From Armigeres subalbatus (Eukaryota; Arthropoda; Insecta; Diptera; Culicidae): a stretch of DNA of 64,000 bases. The notes beneath the pieces were generated by a model. It was not told the origin of the DNA, made no database searches, and saw only the letters and a program-made list of their open reading frames with translations. Both the position numbers and the translations under genes were made by a program. Positions 43,583 to 55,564 of the stretch are shown piece by piece (the first letter of the stretch is position 1; each line of letters starts with the position of its first letter). The stretch spans positions 15,383,085 to 15,447,084 of the forward strand of contig NC_085140.1 in NCBI RefSeq assembly GCF_024139115.2, in the 5' to 3' direction.

Positions 43583-44134
43583 TGAAACTGAAAATTAATA
43601 TTATTGTACTTATAGTGAAAATTATCAATTTTAATGACCATTGCCTCAAGCACCCATGATTGCTTATTGTAGGTTGAAAACACATCACTTTGTGCCTACA
43701 GCTTACCGGTTTCAGTTATTCAATTCGATTATTTCTCTTTGCGGCCAACAACTTAAGGCCTTACAAAATACACTTATCTACGTTATAAATTCTACAATAA
43801 TTTGTTAAAATCAGATTAAATGGTTTACAAGAGTATGGAAATTTTTGTTTTTTGCTGCTGTTGTTCTTATTCTGCACCCAGAAAAAATAATGCTCGTGAC
43901 CCGCAAGAGTGACAGACGTCGGACATGACAGGTGACAGCACTTTGATAATCATCAGATGATGGAGATGATGTTTACACGGAAAAAAAATGAATCGAGACT
44001 GCTTGATGATGATGACAACCACAGATTTGAACAGGCCTTTAAAAAAAAATCAAAATCATACACTAATAAAAACCCACACATTTTTATTAGCAAAAATCTA
44101 AAGAAATTTCCAAATAAATGTCATGTGTGAGCTA
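43583..44134. other. Upstream region of the zinc-finger gene
   Basis: An AT-rich stretch. No upstream exon could be fixed. Confidence 0.4.
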
Positions 44135-45514
44135 CCCGAGTAAAAAATACAGTAGAATATCAGTACAATTTATTGTAACACTACTATTAATAACATTGAA
44201 TTGGCGATAGATTATATTGTAAATGAAACCATAGAAATACATTAGAATGCATTGTTATGAACCATTTACTCAAATTGTTAACACCACTGGGCTAGTGACT
44301 GTGCGCCAGTCTATGAATTGAAGTAGAAGATAATGGGAATAATCGTTAGGACAGGAGATAAAAACAAAACAAACTAAAGAGCAGTTATGGATGCCCACTG
44401 CGGGACGTCAAAATCGTCATCGGTGACATGAACGCTCAGGTAGGAAGGGAGGAAATGAAGACCGGTCATCGGACCGGATAGTCTGCATACCGTATCGAAC
44501 GACAACGGCCAACGATGCATAAACTTTGCAGCCTCCCGCGGAATGGTAGTCCGAAGCACTTTCTTCCCCCGCAAGAATATCCACAAGGCCACATGGAAAT
44601 CACCTAATCAAGTAACGGAAAACCAAATCGACCACGTTCTAATCGACGGTAAATTATTCTTCTCCGACATCACAAACGTGCTTACGACATCACTTACCGC
44701 AGTGCGAATATCGAATCCGACCACTACCTCGTTGCAGTATGCCTGCGCTCAAAACTCTCGACGGTGATCAACACGCATCGGAGTCTTCCGCCGCGGCTAA
44801 ACATTGGGCGGCTACAAGACGGTAGACTAGCCCAAGACTACGCGCAGCAGCTGGAAGTGGCACTCCCAACGGAAGAGCAGCTAGGCGCAGCATCTCTTGA
44901 AGATGGCTGGAGAGATATTCGATCCGCCATTGGTAGCACCGCAACCGCTGCACTAGGCACGGTGGCTCCGGATCAGAGAAACGACTGGTATGACGGCGAA
45001 TGTGAGCAGTTAGTTGAGAAGAAGAATGCAGCATGGGCGAGATTGCTGCAACACCGCACGAGGGCGAACGAGGCACGATACAAACGGGCGCGGAACAGAC
45101 AAAACTCGATTTTCCGGAGGAAAAAGCGCCAGCAGGAAGTTCGAGACCGTGAAGAGACGGAGGAACTGTACCGGGCTAATAACGCACGAAAGTTCTATGA
45201 GAAGTTGAACCGTTCACGTAAGGGCCACGTGCCACAGCCCGATATGTGTAAGGACATAAACGGGAACCTTCTTACGAACGAGCGTGAGGTGGCGGCAGCA
45301 CTACGAAGAACTCCAATGACGATGTGGCAGACAACGGTGGCGGTATGGTAATGAACCTAGTAGCACGCGCGCAGGACATGCGACTTCCGGCTCCGAATCT
45401 CCAGGAAATCCAGGAGGAGATCGGCCGGCTGAAAAACAACAAAGCCCCTGGAGTTGACCAGCTACCAGGAGAGCTGTTTAAACACGGTGGTGAGGCACTG
45501 GCTAGAGCGCTGCT

Positions 45515-46491
45515 CCAAGTAACACCGAAAACATCATTATTGACGAAGTTCTACTAATGATGTTGAATAAAGGTCGGGAAAATGAAATATAAAACCTGTT
45601 ATGTCCAAGAAAAGCTATGATAAGGTTTTTGCAAAACATACAGCAATTTGATCAGAGAAGAAGTTTCATACTACATTCTCACAACTTGCTGATAACATGT
45701 CAATTTTCGACATTTGTTTGTTGAGATGTTTCGTTTTACATTCTCACAACATAAAACATGTCTACAGGAATATTTTACGAACAATATCATAACATGTTCA
45801 TTTTTTGACATTTGTTTCGTCAGAATATATACCACAATGATAGAAGTTTAACGTAATTTCAACATCTTTTAAGATCAATGTTATGAACGTTCTTCATCGA
45901 CCCTGTTGTTAATCGACAACTCGCCATATTGTTTTTCTTTTACAGATTCGAGAATTTGTTTACATATCAATTTCAAAATTATGCTTCGGCATAGTTAAGT
46001 TTTTCTTTAATCAATGGCGCATGAATTTAGGAGAAGTAAAATAAAAAGTTAGCCAATGAAACATGAGGCGCATATAATGTTTCGACCGAGACTTCGAAAC
46101 AAATTTGATTTATTTATTCAGTTTGTATATGTTTATTAATATTATTAAAATGGTGTTCAAGCATTGCATGCTTGTTTTCATTCGTTTTTTGTATAAAATT
46201 TATTTCTTTGAACGTGTTGGTCAGCATTTTTGTTTTGGTATTCAATTTGACAGAACCATGTTGAAAGTCGGTTACTGAAAATATCCTTAGTACTTAAGTT
46301 TAAGTACTTAAGTCTTCTGAATGTGCAATCAAAAACAAGGTTGCAACTGAAAGATGTTGAAAATATCGATAATTTTTGCGCTGTTTGGATCGTATGAAAG
46401 TAATCAAAGCAGTTTATCATACCAAAACGTAACATACTATATGTTCGAAAGATGTATTTTTTACACTCATACAACAAACCGTGTTACTTGG
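45515..46491. mobile_element. ~0.98-kb AT-rich element inserted in the non-LTR retrotransposon
   Basis: The ends CCAAGTAACAC and, inverted, CCAAGTAACAC match over 11 bases. The interior is AT-rich with recurring ATAACATGT and GACATTTGTTT words. It separates the linker part from the RT part of the host element. No coding sequence was recognised and the duplication is unclear. Confidence 0.5.
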
Positions 46492-47091
46492 GGCACTGGG
46501 TGATTACCAAGGTTTGGGAGGATGAGGTATTGCAGAAATGCCGCGAATACAACGTGCCCACACATCATCTATTTATCGACTTCAAAGCCGCATATGATAC
46601 AATCGATTGGGACCAGCTATGGCAGCTAATGCACGAAAACGGATTTCCGGATAAACTGATACGGTTGATCAAGGCGACGATGGATCGGGTGATGTGCGTA
46701 GTTCGAGTTTCAGGGGCATTGTCGAGTCCCTTCAAAACGCGTAGAGGGTTACGGCAAGGTGATGGTCTTTCGTGTCTGCTATTCAACATCGCTTTGGAGG
46801 GAGTAAGGGCAGGGGTTGACACGAGTGGTACGATTTTTACGAAGTCCGTCCAATTATTTGGTTTCGCCGACGACATTGATATCATGGCACGTAACTTTGA
46901 GAAGATGGAGGAAGCCTACATCAGACTGAAAACCGAAGCTAAACGGATTGGACTAGTCATCAACACGTCGAAGACAAAGTTCATGATAGGAAGAGGCTCA
47001 AGAGAGGTCAATGTAAGCCACCCACCACGAGTTTCTATCGGTGGTGACGAAATCGAGGTGGTTGAAGAATTCGTGTACTTGGGCTCACTGC

Positions 47092-49064
47092 CCGGATAAA
47101 AATGTACTATTGGTTCAATAGTGTGAACAATTGAATTACCATAAAATGTAGAGTAGAGTGGGGTAAGAGTACGCACTTAGTTTTCAATCGATCATGTGGC
47201 CCGTATGGAGCAAGCTTCTGCATATCATATCTGTGTCGACGATTCATATACTCTTCCTTTATGTTACCCAGTGGAAAAAATATTGAAATTATTGAGATTC
47301 GTTTTAGTAGAACCCTTATTGCAAGACAAGTGAAAAACGCACTCTTACCCCACCGGTGGGGTAAAAGTGCGCATCGGGTGGGGTAAGAGTACGCATTTAT
47401 CCAACCATGTGCTTTAAGTATATATTAACACAAATAAGAGTTGATAACATTTAATTGATGTTTAATGAATTATTAGGGAATGTTTAAAGATAACGTAACT
47501 CTCAAAGGGGGAGGGGGTCCTAAAAATGTGCACTTTCATACGAAAAACCATTGCTTTTTATATATACAAAAAACTACAGAGGTAAAAATATATATATCAG
47601 GTTTCGCATGGCGTATACAAAGGCATTTTCCTTAAAGAAAGTCCACCAATCACGTAACGTGGCTATTTCATCACCCCTCCCCCTATCTTACACTATTTGT
47701 ATGAATCCTCTAAAAATTATATGGATCGTCACACATCTCGCAACCCCTCCCAGCTAAACGTTGCGTAATTTATGAATGTTTCTTTTGATTAAATGAAATT
47801 ATCATTTAGATGAAATTGTGTTTTCGTACTATGTTTAGGTGTACAACAAGTCCTAATGCAATTTCATTATTTCGCTTCAGTGCTTTGTTCGCTAAGTCCT
47901 TTCTAACACCGAATTACTTCAACTTATCCTAAAAACTTGTGATAATTTCGAATTCTGTCACTTTTTTCTTAGTTGTGGATCTTAACGCTCTCGAAGAAGT
48001 CTTATTTCGGCCGGAGATACGGGTTTGACATCATAACTTGAAGATTCATATGCGTACTCTTGCCCCTTCGGTTCCTGCGTACTTTTACCCCACAGTCCCA
48101 AACATTATTCAAGTAATGGTTTTGACTTCTTGGAAAACCAACCGGATTGGTGTTCTGTACCATAAAGTACTCTATACAATAGGTTATCGAAATGGTATAA
48201 TGATTACCTGATTGAACGTATATATGGTAATGAAATACTAGTTGCGGAAACCCAATTATTTTTAGCAAAATGACCAAAAAGTTATCTAACTCCATATCTC
48301 CCTTGTTGTTTATTCAAATCGTTCACAATTACACATGATAATAGTTGGCCAGAATACCTGTCAAACTGATGCAGTGCTGCTAGTTTATCTTTTTTTATTA
48401 CTTCAAAAAATCGAAAACGTACTCTTACCCCACGCGCACTCTTGCCCCACTCTACTCTACGGTATACAATAGGATACATTGTTTCTTGATGGTTGCACAG
48501 ATTGTATCAACACTGAGGATACAATACATCAACATATTTCTCTAATGTAACTATACTTGCAATTGTTTTTGAAACGTTTTCGTACATAAGTTTCATACAT
48601 TGATAACTTTTGAAATGTTTCTTTACATTGCATATAAACTATATAACAATATTTGCCTCATAGCGCCAAATGTGCATTTTTTCCATTTAAATTCCATTTT
48701 TGAACAGTAAAGCTGTCGCAACTGAGAAAGTAAAAATCGTATTGTTTTACTATACAAATACAATACAATCCACTGTATTTTGAACAGTTTTGTTCGGATA
48801 TTTCAACAATATATTAACCATACACTCTATTGTGTGACGAAAAAAATGTATGGAAAAATCTCAGATTTTGTATAGTTACGATACTTAACAACCCGTACAT
48901 TCTATTGCGAAAACTTCATTTACATTTGAGTAAATGGTTCATAACAATGCATTCTAATGTATTTCTATGGTTTCATTTACAATATAATCTATTGCCAATT
49001 TAATGTTATTAATAGTAGTGTTACAATAAATTGTATTGTTATTCTACTGTATTTTTTATTCGGG
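47092..49064 (+). mobile_element. CCCGGATAAAAAT-type element, copy 1, inserted in the non-LTR retrotransposon
   Basis: The left end CCCGGATAAAAATGTACT and the inverted right end CCCGAATAAAAAATACAG form the termini. Removing the element and one TG joins GGCTCACTG to GTGACC and restores the host frame (GSL-VTADND), which proves the boundaries. It is itself interrupted at 47151-48457 by the TA-inserting element. Its interior is AT-rich and non-coding. Confidence 0.8.
47151..48457 (-). mobile_element. TA-inserting iteron element, copy 2 (1.31 kb)
   Basis: This is the inverted counterpart of 28606-29921, with the same GAGTAGAGTGGGG termini and internal GTGGGGYAARAGTRCG iterons. TA flanks at 47149-47150 and 48458-48459. 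The empty site is preserved at 54590-54615, where ATTGTACCATA-type sequence runs straight into ACGGTATAC on the other strand. An open frame at 48295-48002 (97 codons) matches that in copy 1. Confidence 0.85.
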
Positions 49065-50222
49065 TGGTGACCGCCGATAACGATACCAGCAGAGAAATTC
49101 GGAGGCGCATAATGGCTGGAAATCGTACGTACTTTGGACTCCGTAAGACGCTCCGATCGAATAGAGTTCGCCGCCGTACCAAACTGACTATCTACAAAAC
49201 GCTTATAAGACCGGTAGTTCTCTACGGACACGAGACCTGGACGATGCTCGTGGAGGACCAACGCGCACTGGGAGTTTTTGAAAGGAAATTGTTGCGTACC
49301 ATCTATGGTGGGGTGCAGATGGCGGACGGTACGTGGAGGAGGCGAATGAACCACGAGTTGCATCAGCTGTTGGGAGAACCATCCATCGTTCACACCGCGA
49401 AAATCGGAAGACTGCGGCAGGCCGGGCACGTAGCCAGAATGTCGGACAGTAATCCGGTGAAAATGGTTCTCGACAACGATCCGACGGGAACAGGACGGTG
49501 AGGTGCACAGCGGGCAAGGTGGATCGATCAGGTGGAGGACGATTTACGGACCCTCCGCAGACTACGTGGTTGGCGAAGTGCAGCCATGGACCGAGCTGAA
49601 TGGAGAAGACTTTTATGTGCAGCACAGGCCACTCCGTCCTTAGTCTGATAAATAATAAATAATAAAGAGCAGTTAAAGGTGGTTCGATACCTTGTAGAAG
49701 TTTATTGAATCTTATTAAATTTTAAACTATTTCGCGGCTGTTTTGTACTAATCTTACTATTATTAGCAAATAAGATAGTGCTACATCACAGTCATATGCG
49801 TATATCAAAAGCATCGTAGGCATTGATTACAACAAAATTCGTAAATTAGCTAAAATTTGTCCTAAAGTAGGAAACTAGCTAATGTTGAATAGTTGAAGTA
49901 CGGAGACCGGTAAATGTTCTGAAAATTTCACCACGAGTTTGCAGAAGAAACTAACTTTTTTTGAGCTGTATAAATATACTGCTACAAGAAATTAAGTGCC
50001 GTTTCTGTATATATTCCGAATTTAGAATGTACGGGTTGTTAAGTATCGTAACTATACAAAATCTGAGATTTTTCCATACATTTTTTTTTTCGTCTCACAA
50101 TAGAGTGTATGGTTAATATATTGTTGAAATATCCGAACAAAACTGTTCAAAATACAATGGATTGTATTGTATTTGTATAGTTAAACAATACGATTTTTGA
50201 TTTCTCAGTTGTGACAGCTTTA

Positions 50223-52529
50223 AGGCTGGTTTACAGTTCGGAAAACGTGTCCGCGGGATTTGTTACGGGATTTTGCTCCGTGTTTTGTCAGGGAAAATTT
50301 TCCGCCGATAAGTCTCCACTGTCAAAACATTTTCCGTGATTGGGTTTACACTTCAGGATTTTGCTTCGGGATTTGAGAATCTGCGTATCCTCGCCCAAGA
50401 TTTTTTTATGTACAGGTTATCCGACTTCGTCAATAGATGGGAATAACCAGCGCGGGGGGGAAACATACATTTTCAGTGCAAAACGTAAACAAACGAGCAT
50501 AAATTCCATACAAAAATCCAAGATGGCTGAGTTGGGGATATTGACAAGTCGGATAACCTGTACATAAAAAAATCTTGTCCTCGCCCGTGCTTGAGTTTAC
50601 ACTTCGGGGTTTTGGTTCAGATTTCTTTATACAAGAGTTGGAAAGATAACGAGAAGAGGGAGATTTAGCGAGAGAAAGGGAGAGAATGAGTGAGAGAGAG
50701 CGATTGAGTGGGAAAGAAAGAGGAAATGAGTGAGCGAGTGAGTGAAAATGAGTAAGTGAGAGTGCGTGTGTAAGTCAAAATGAGTGAGTGAGTGAACAAG
50801 AGATTGAGTGAAAGCGAATTAGTGAGAATTCGTGAGTAAGTAAGAATGAGCGTGTGAGGTTGAGTGAGTGAGTGAGAATGAGTGTGTGAAAGTACGTGAA
50901 TGAGAGTGAGTGATTGAGTGAGAGTGAATAAGTGAGTGAGCCAGAGTTAGTGAATGTGAGTGAGTGAGATTGAGCGAGTGAGTGAGAATGTGTGTATATG
51001 AGTGAGATTGAGTGAGTGAATGAGAGAGTGAATAAGTGAGAGAAGGTGAGTGAGAATGAGTTAGAGCGAGTGAGTGAGAATTAGAGCGAGTGAGTGAGAA
51101 TGAGTTAGAGCGAGTGAGTGAGAATGAGTTAGAGCGAGTGAGTGAGAATGAGTGTGAGCGAGTTAGAGCGAGTGGTGAGAATGAGTTAGAGTGAGTGAGT
51201 GAGAATAAGTTAGAGCGAGTGAGTGAGAATGAGTTAGAGCGAGTGAGTGAGAATAAGTTAGAGCGAGTGAGTGAGAATGAGTTAGAGCGAGTGGTGAGAA
51301 TGAGTTAAGGGAGTGAGTGAGAATGAGTTAGAGCGAGTGGTGAGAATGAGTTAGAATGAGTGAGTGAGAATAAGTTAGAGCGAGTGAGTGAGAATGAGTT
51401 AGAGCGAGTGAGTGTGAGTTAGAGTTAGAGTGAGTGAGTGAGAATAAGTTAGAGCGAGTGAGTGAGAATGAGTTGGAGCGAGTGGTGAGAATAAGTTAAG
51501 GGAGTGAATGAGAATGAGTTAGAGCGAGTGGTGAAAATGAGTTAGAGTGAGTGAGTGAGAATGAGTTAGAGCGAGTGAGTGAGAATGAGTTAGAGCGAGT
51601 GAGTGAGAATGAGTTAGAGCGAGTGGTGAGAATGAGTTAAAGTGAGTGAGTGAGAATGAGTTAGAGCGAGTGAGTGAGAATGAGTTAGAGCGAGTTAGAG
51701 CGAGTGGTGAGAATGAGTTAAGGGAGTGAGTGAGAATGAGTTAGAGCGAGTGAGTGAGAATGAGTTAGAGCGAGTGAGTGAGAATGAGTTAGAGCGAGTG
51801 AGTGAGAATGAGTTAGAGCGAGTGAGTGAGAATGAGTTAGAGCGGGTCTCACTATGCACTATTTCTCAATTATCTCTGCTCACTTTGCACTTCTCACTTC
51901 TTAGTACTCATTTCTCACTTTACTCTTCTCAATTCCCACTTCTCACTATTCATTTCACTTCTCACAACTCATTTTTTCACTTATCATTCTTCACTTCTCA
52001 TTTCTCATTAGTCACTTTTCACTTTTCTTTTCTCACTCTTCATAAATCACTTCATACTCTTCACTTCTCGCGCCTCATTCTCACTACTCATTACACTACT
52101 CATTTCTCACTACTTAACTCTCACTTCTAATTTTACACTTCTTACTTTTTATTCTCATTACTCATTGCTCATTGCTTACTTACTCATTTTTTTCATTTCT
52201 CGCTTATTCGTTAGTTTTCTCTTCACACTTCTCAAATTTCTCAATTTTCACTATCCATTTCACTAAATTCTTCCCATAATAAATTTCCGTCATAGATTAC
52301 ACATTTCCCGTGCGGAATCAATTCAAACGGAATTGTTTCCCCGCGGGATTTACATCTCTACACATGGGATTTTTAACCGTACACTTTTCCCGCGATTGGG
52401 TTTACACTTCAGGAAAATATTTTTCGTGTAGACTTCTGCTCCTGTCACAGGAAACGCAAATCCCGCTCCCATTTAAATTACATGGGAGACCAAATCCCGG
52501 GACACGTTTTCCGAACTGTAAACCAGCCT
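50223..52529. mobile_element. Harbinger-like non-autonomous element, copy 2 (2.31 kb) with TTA duplication
   Basis: The termini AGGCTGGTTTACAGTTCGG match inverted. TTA flanks at 50220-50222 and 52530-52532. The uninterrupted site, ACAGCTTTACTGTTCAA, is present on the minus strand in the related element near 48703-48722, which confirms a 3-bp TTA target duplication. The interior carries the 24-bp GAGTGAGTGAGAATGAG / TTAGAGC minisatellite at about 51045-51845 (roughly 30 units, several lacking four bases), then CT-rich sequence to 52270. A 182-bp hAT-like MITE sits at 50396-50577. Confidence 0.88.
50396..50577. mobile_element. 182-bp hAT-like MITE with 8-bp duplication
   Basis: The perfect inverted termini start CAAGATTTTTTTATGTACAG and run about 32 bases. 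TCCTCGCC flanks at 50388-50395 and 50578-50585. The element copy at 14547-15973 has the uninterrupted site (GTATCCTCGCCCGTGC near 14707-14722). Confidence 0.9.
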
Positions 52530-52550
52530 TTACTGTTCAACAATGCAATT

Positions 52551-52885
52551 GGGTTGTTTAGGGGTATATATGTTTTTACATATTCTGAATCTGCATAAAA
52601 AACTGAGCCTAACCACAAATTTTCAGAATTTTTGGAGCCCCGGAACTATTTTTAATTTGCATTTTAAATTTATATGGGACTAAAAATTTGTTCTTATGCT
52701 GCATGGGCTAACTGTCATTCTATGAATGTTAGTGTCATTCTATCGATTAAAATGGCTTATTGTTTGCTGTATAGAAATGTAAATAAAAGGTTTACAAACA
52801 AAATAAAAATATGTTGGAGATCAGAAAAGCATTCTCTTTATGTTAAACTGCCAAAAATTCGATATTTTTCTGAGCTAAACAACCC
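52551..52885. mobile_element. 335-bp MITE with AATT flanks
   Basis: Termini GGGTTGTTTAG and CTAAACAACCC. AATT lies on both sides (52547-52550 and 52886-52889). The uninterrupted site, GGAATTTAAATGG, occurs on the minus strand in the related element near 48690. There is no protein-coding content beyond a chance frame. Confidence 0.75.
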
Positions 52886-53255
52886 AATTTAAAGGGAAAA
52901 AATGCATATTTGGCGCTATGAGGCAAATATTGTTAAATAGTTTATATGCAAAGTAATGAAACATTTCAAAAGTTATCAATGTATGAATCTTATGTACGAA
53001 AACGTTTCAAAAACAATTGCAAGTATTGTTACATTAGAGAAATATGGTGATGTATTGTATCCTCAGTGTATCTTGTACCAGATTGTATCTCCCGTATAAT
53101 TCTAAACCATTCATAGACGATATCTCTCACTGTTGTCAACCTTTTCTGTTAATGTAAAATAACCATATATTTACATTCTGTCAAATGGTTTTGACCTCAT
53201 CACAAAAGGTTATTAGCCGAATCACCATGTGTTGAATGGGTTGTTAAGTTACCTG

Positions 53256-53404
53256 TCATAAGACGAGTTTAAACAATCCCATTGAATTCCACCACTTAAT
53301 TGTATCTTGACAGATACGTATTTCGACCTCAACAGTAAGGCCGTCTTCAGTGTCTCGTACTTGACTCGACTTAGTCGACTAAAAAGCTCAAAATAATTTT
53401 CTTA
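53256..53404. mobile_element. Half copy of the GTCTCGTACTT foldback family
   Basis: CATAAGACGAGTTTAAACAA, then CCCATTGAATTCCACC, then GACCTCAACAGTAAGGCCG and TCTCGTACTTGACTCGACTT. The right arm is missing after TTAGTCGAC. Confidence 0.7.
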
Positions 53405-53741
53405 TGTTAAGTTACGTCACCATAAAAAAATGGCCAATTTCTCATACAAAATTTTCGCTCAACTTCATACCAAGCAGTTGTTATATTATCCCTTTTCTAG
53501 AAGCTGAACTGCAACCCATACTGTGAAGTAATTTTGGAGAATATAAAGGAAGAATAGTTTATTGCACCTTTTATGTTTATGCCAAAATTAAAAATAAGTA
53601 CTTTTGGAATGAAAATGAAAAAAGGATTTAGTTCTTCTCATTTTATTAAAATCACAATTTCAATAGATTACTGGAATCATTATACTTCGATGAAAAAAAA
53701 TGTAAGCCACACAGTCATTTTCAGATCTTCTTTTGTCCACT

Positions 53742-54095
53742 TCAGCATGCACCGCTGTTTGACCTGCTGAGTGACGCGATAACTACCGCATCAAGCCACT
53801 CCGTCACAGGACTCTGCTGAGATCCTGTAGTAGAATCCACCTCTATTCTTAAAACGGAAACTTCCGGAAAAAGGTTGATGATTTCCATTAAATTTTTCGC
53901 CGGTCACCGAAAGTCTAGAAAGATTTATAAGAAACTTAAATGTGATCAAGCTTAACATTTTATATTTCTTACCTTAAATCATGCTACATGATGTATTTTA
54001 TGAGGGCTCCTGCTGAACGGAAGATTTGGGTTTCTGAAAGTTAAAAATATTAATTTATTTCAGTATAACATTAAAAACAAACTTACTTTTTTCAT
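53742..54095 (-). other. Possible short spliced transcript (minus strand)
   Basis: Two well-formed introns can be drawn: donor GTAAGT at 54086 with acceptor TTTCAG ending 54034, and donor GTAAGA at 53972 with acceptor TTTCTAG ending 53915. The first exons carry only a 13-codon frame (ATG just before the first donor). The third exon carries a 48-codon frame (53888-53742) beginning MEIINLFPEVSVL. It could be a small protein gene, a non-coding RNA or chance. It lies within the nested-repeat zone. Confidence 0.25.
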
Positions 54096-54706
54096 CACGA
54101 CCAGTCTGTATATAAACAAAGATGGCAATTGAATCAAGCGAAAAAATGACTGAAGGTTCCCACATGCACACTAATGTTGATAACTGTAACAGATGCAGTA
54201 GGTTTAACCTGAAATGGTATGATGTTTCAACGTATGTGTGACATGCTTGAAAACTACTTGTTCTCCAGTAATTATGCTTAGACAGTATACTGAAAGGTCA
54301 CAGCTTGTTAGACGGTCCATTTGAAATTTCATATCATTTATTGAATTAAAAATATCAAAGGCGGAATACGAAAAAAATTCTTGGACAACAAGACATAAAC
54401 TGATTATTAGAGATAATGTAGAGTCATTGTTATATACAGTGAAACAATAAAAAATTACTAGAGTGCGACATTCCCTCAATCATAATATAAACGGTGAAGA
54501 CACGTATTAAATTTCGTATTTAGTTATAACAATTTGGCACAATGTTTTCCACTATGCGGGCTGTGCAACCATCAAGAAACAATGTATCTTATTGTATACC
54601 GTACATTGTATGGTAATTCAATTGTTTACACTATTGAACCAATAGTACATTTTTATCCGGCGCTAGAGGTAACAGGAGACAGGAGTTAACCTCCTCAGGT
54701 GTCATG

Positions 54707-55545
54707 TAGAGGCCTGAATAAGAGAAACGCGGATAGGTATGTGCCGCCAATCGAACCATCAAAAAACAGCAGCCAATCGAGCAGGAGACCTGTCAAGCAG
54801 CCAATATGTTGCTCAAATACTGAAAACGGCTAAATTCGATTTTATACCATTTTTGGATAAACAATTTTTAATTAATTTTACATTAGTTTGCAATAAAATA
54901 TGCAAGTCATTTATAGATTATGAAATAAAATTGCATCGTTTATTGGATTCTATTGTTATGTGATGTGGACACATTAAATAGCGGATTGTGAGATTTAATC
55001 TACATAAACCATTTCTTTCTTTTCATGTGTTGGTCTTTGATGAAGAAGATTAACTGCAGTGTTGGCAGAGTCATATTTTCTATCCGCGTTTCTCTTATCC
55101 AGGCCAGAGACGATGGTATTATATAGAGACACGCGGAGAGAATAAAAGCCACGGCCAGCAGACAAAAAAAATCTGTGCGATCGGCAACATAAAACATTGT
55201 GAGAACTTGAAGTGACTCTCAATGTGAGCAGTTATTTCGTTCGCTCCAACTACATATTTTGTGTTCTTTAGAATCATTTCCTTATACTCATCAATAAATA
55301 TAATTAAATACTATGTATAAATTTGCTATAAGAACTCTGGAAACAGCTTCATTTACTGAACTTTTCAAACTTTTTCATAATTTCTATAATGTTGATTACA
55401 ATACCTATCTTGCATTTAGTATCGATTGGTATTGTTTGTTTACTTTGCTCGTTTGGTATACCGCATTTGACGGTTCGTTTGGTACTTTCGGCTTCACTGT
55501 TTGCGGGTCTCTATCTATAAACAACGTCTCTGATCCAGGCCTCTA
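54707..55545. mobile_element. 839-bp hAT-like element with 8-bp duplication
   Basis: Termini TAGAGGCCTGAATAAGAGA and, inverted, TAGAGGCCTGGATCAGAGA. GTGTCATG flanks at 54699-54706 and 55546-55553. Internally, near 55085-55110, a related TCTCTTATCCAGGCC segment occurs inverted. No transposase was recognised. Confidence 0.85.
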
Positions 55546-55564
55546 GTGTCATGGATGCAGATTT

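Larger units (their letters stand above)
44388..49662 (+). mobile_element. 5'-truncated non-LTR retrotransposon (endonuclease, reverse transcriptase, C-terminal region) with 13-bp duplication
   Basis: Flanked by TAAAGAGCAGTTA at 44375-44387 and 49663-49675. Reading along the plus strand: the end of an APE-type endonuclease (VIGDMNAQVGRE near 44410, NQIDHVLIDGK near 44620), then a basic linker to 45345 and LKNNKAPGVDQLPGELFKHG near 45450. The reverse transcriptase core at 46530-47090 contains FIDFKAAYDTID, RRGLRQGDGLSCLLFN and the catalytic FADDIDIM. The C-terminal part at 49066-49640 contains VLYGHETWTM and RTIYGG. It ends in TAAATAATAAATAA. It is interrupted at 45515-46491 and 47092-49064, has lost about 0.3 kb before the RT core, and carries frameshifts, so it is inactive. 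Confidence 0.85.
44135..54660. mobile_element. CCCGGATAAAAAT-type element, copy 2, split by nested insertions
   Basis: Pieces of one element appear in the correct order: 44135-44270 (starts CCCGAGTAAAAAATACAG), about 50025-50222, 52530-52550, 52886-53069 and 54563-54660 (ends TTTTTATCCGG). Each matches, in reverse complement, the uninterrupted order in the copy at 47092-49064. Together they rebuild one element of roughly 0.6-0.7 kb. The inserted material between pieces is described separately. TA precedes the left end. Confidence 0.65.

Noticed and set aside
49203..49625. Minus-strand open frame over the retrotransposon C-terminal region
   Set aside because: Antisense shadow of the plus-strand non-LTR element.
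55501..55560. A gene boundary near the repeated GTGTCATG
   Set aside because: The repeated word is the target duplication of the hAT-like element, not a regulatory repeat.
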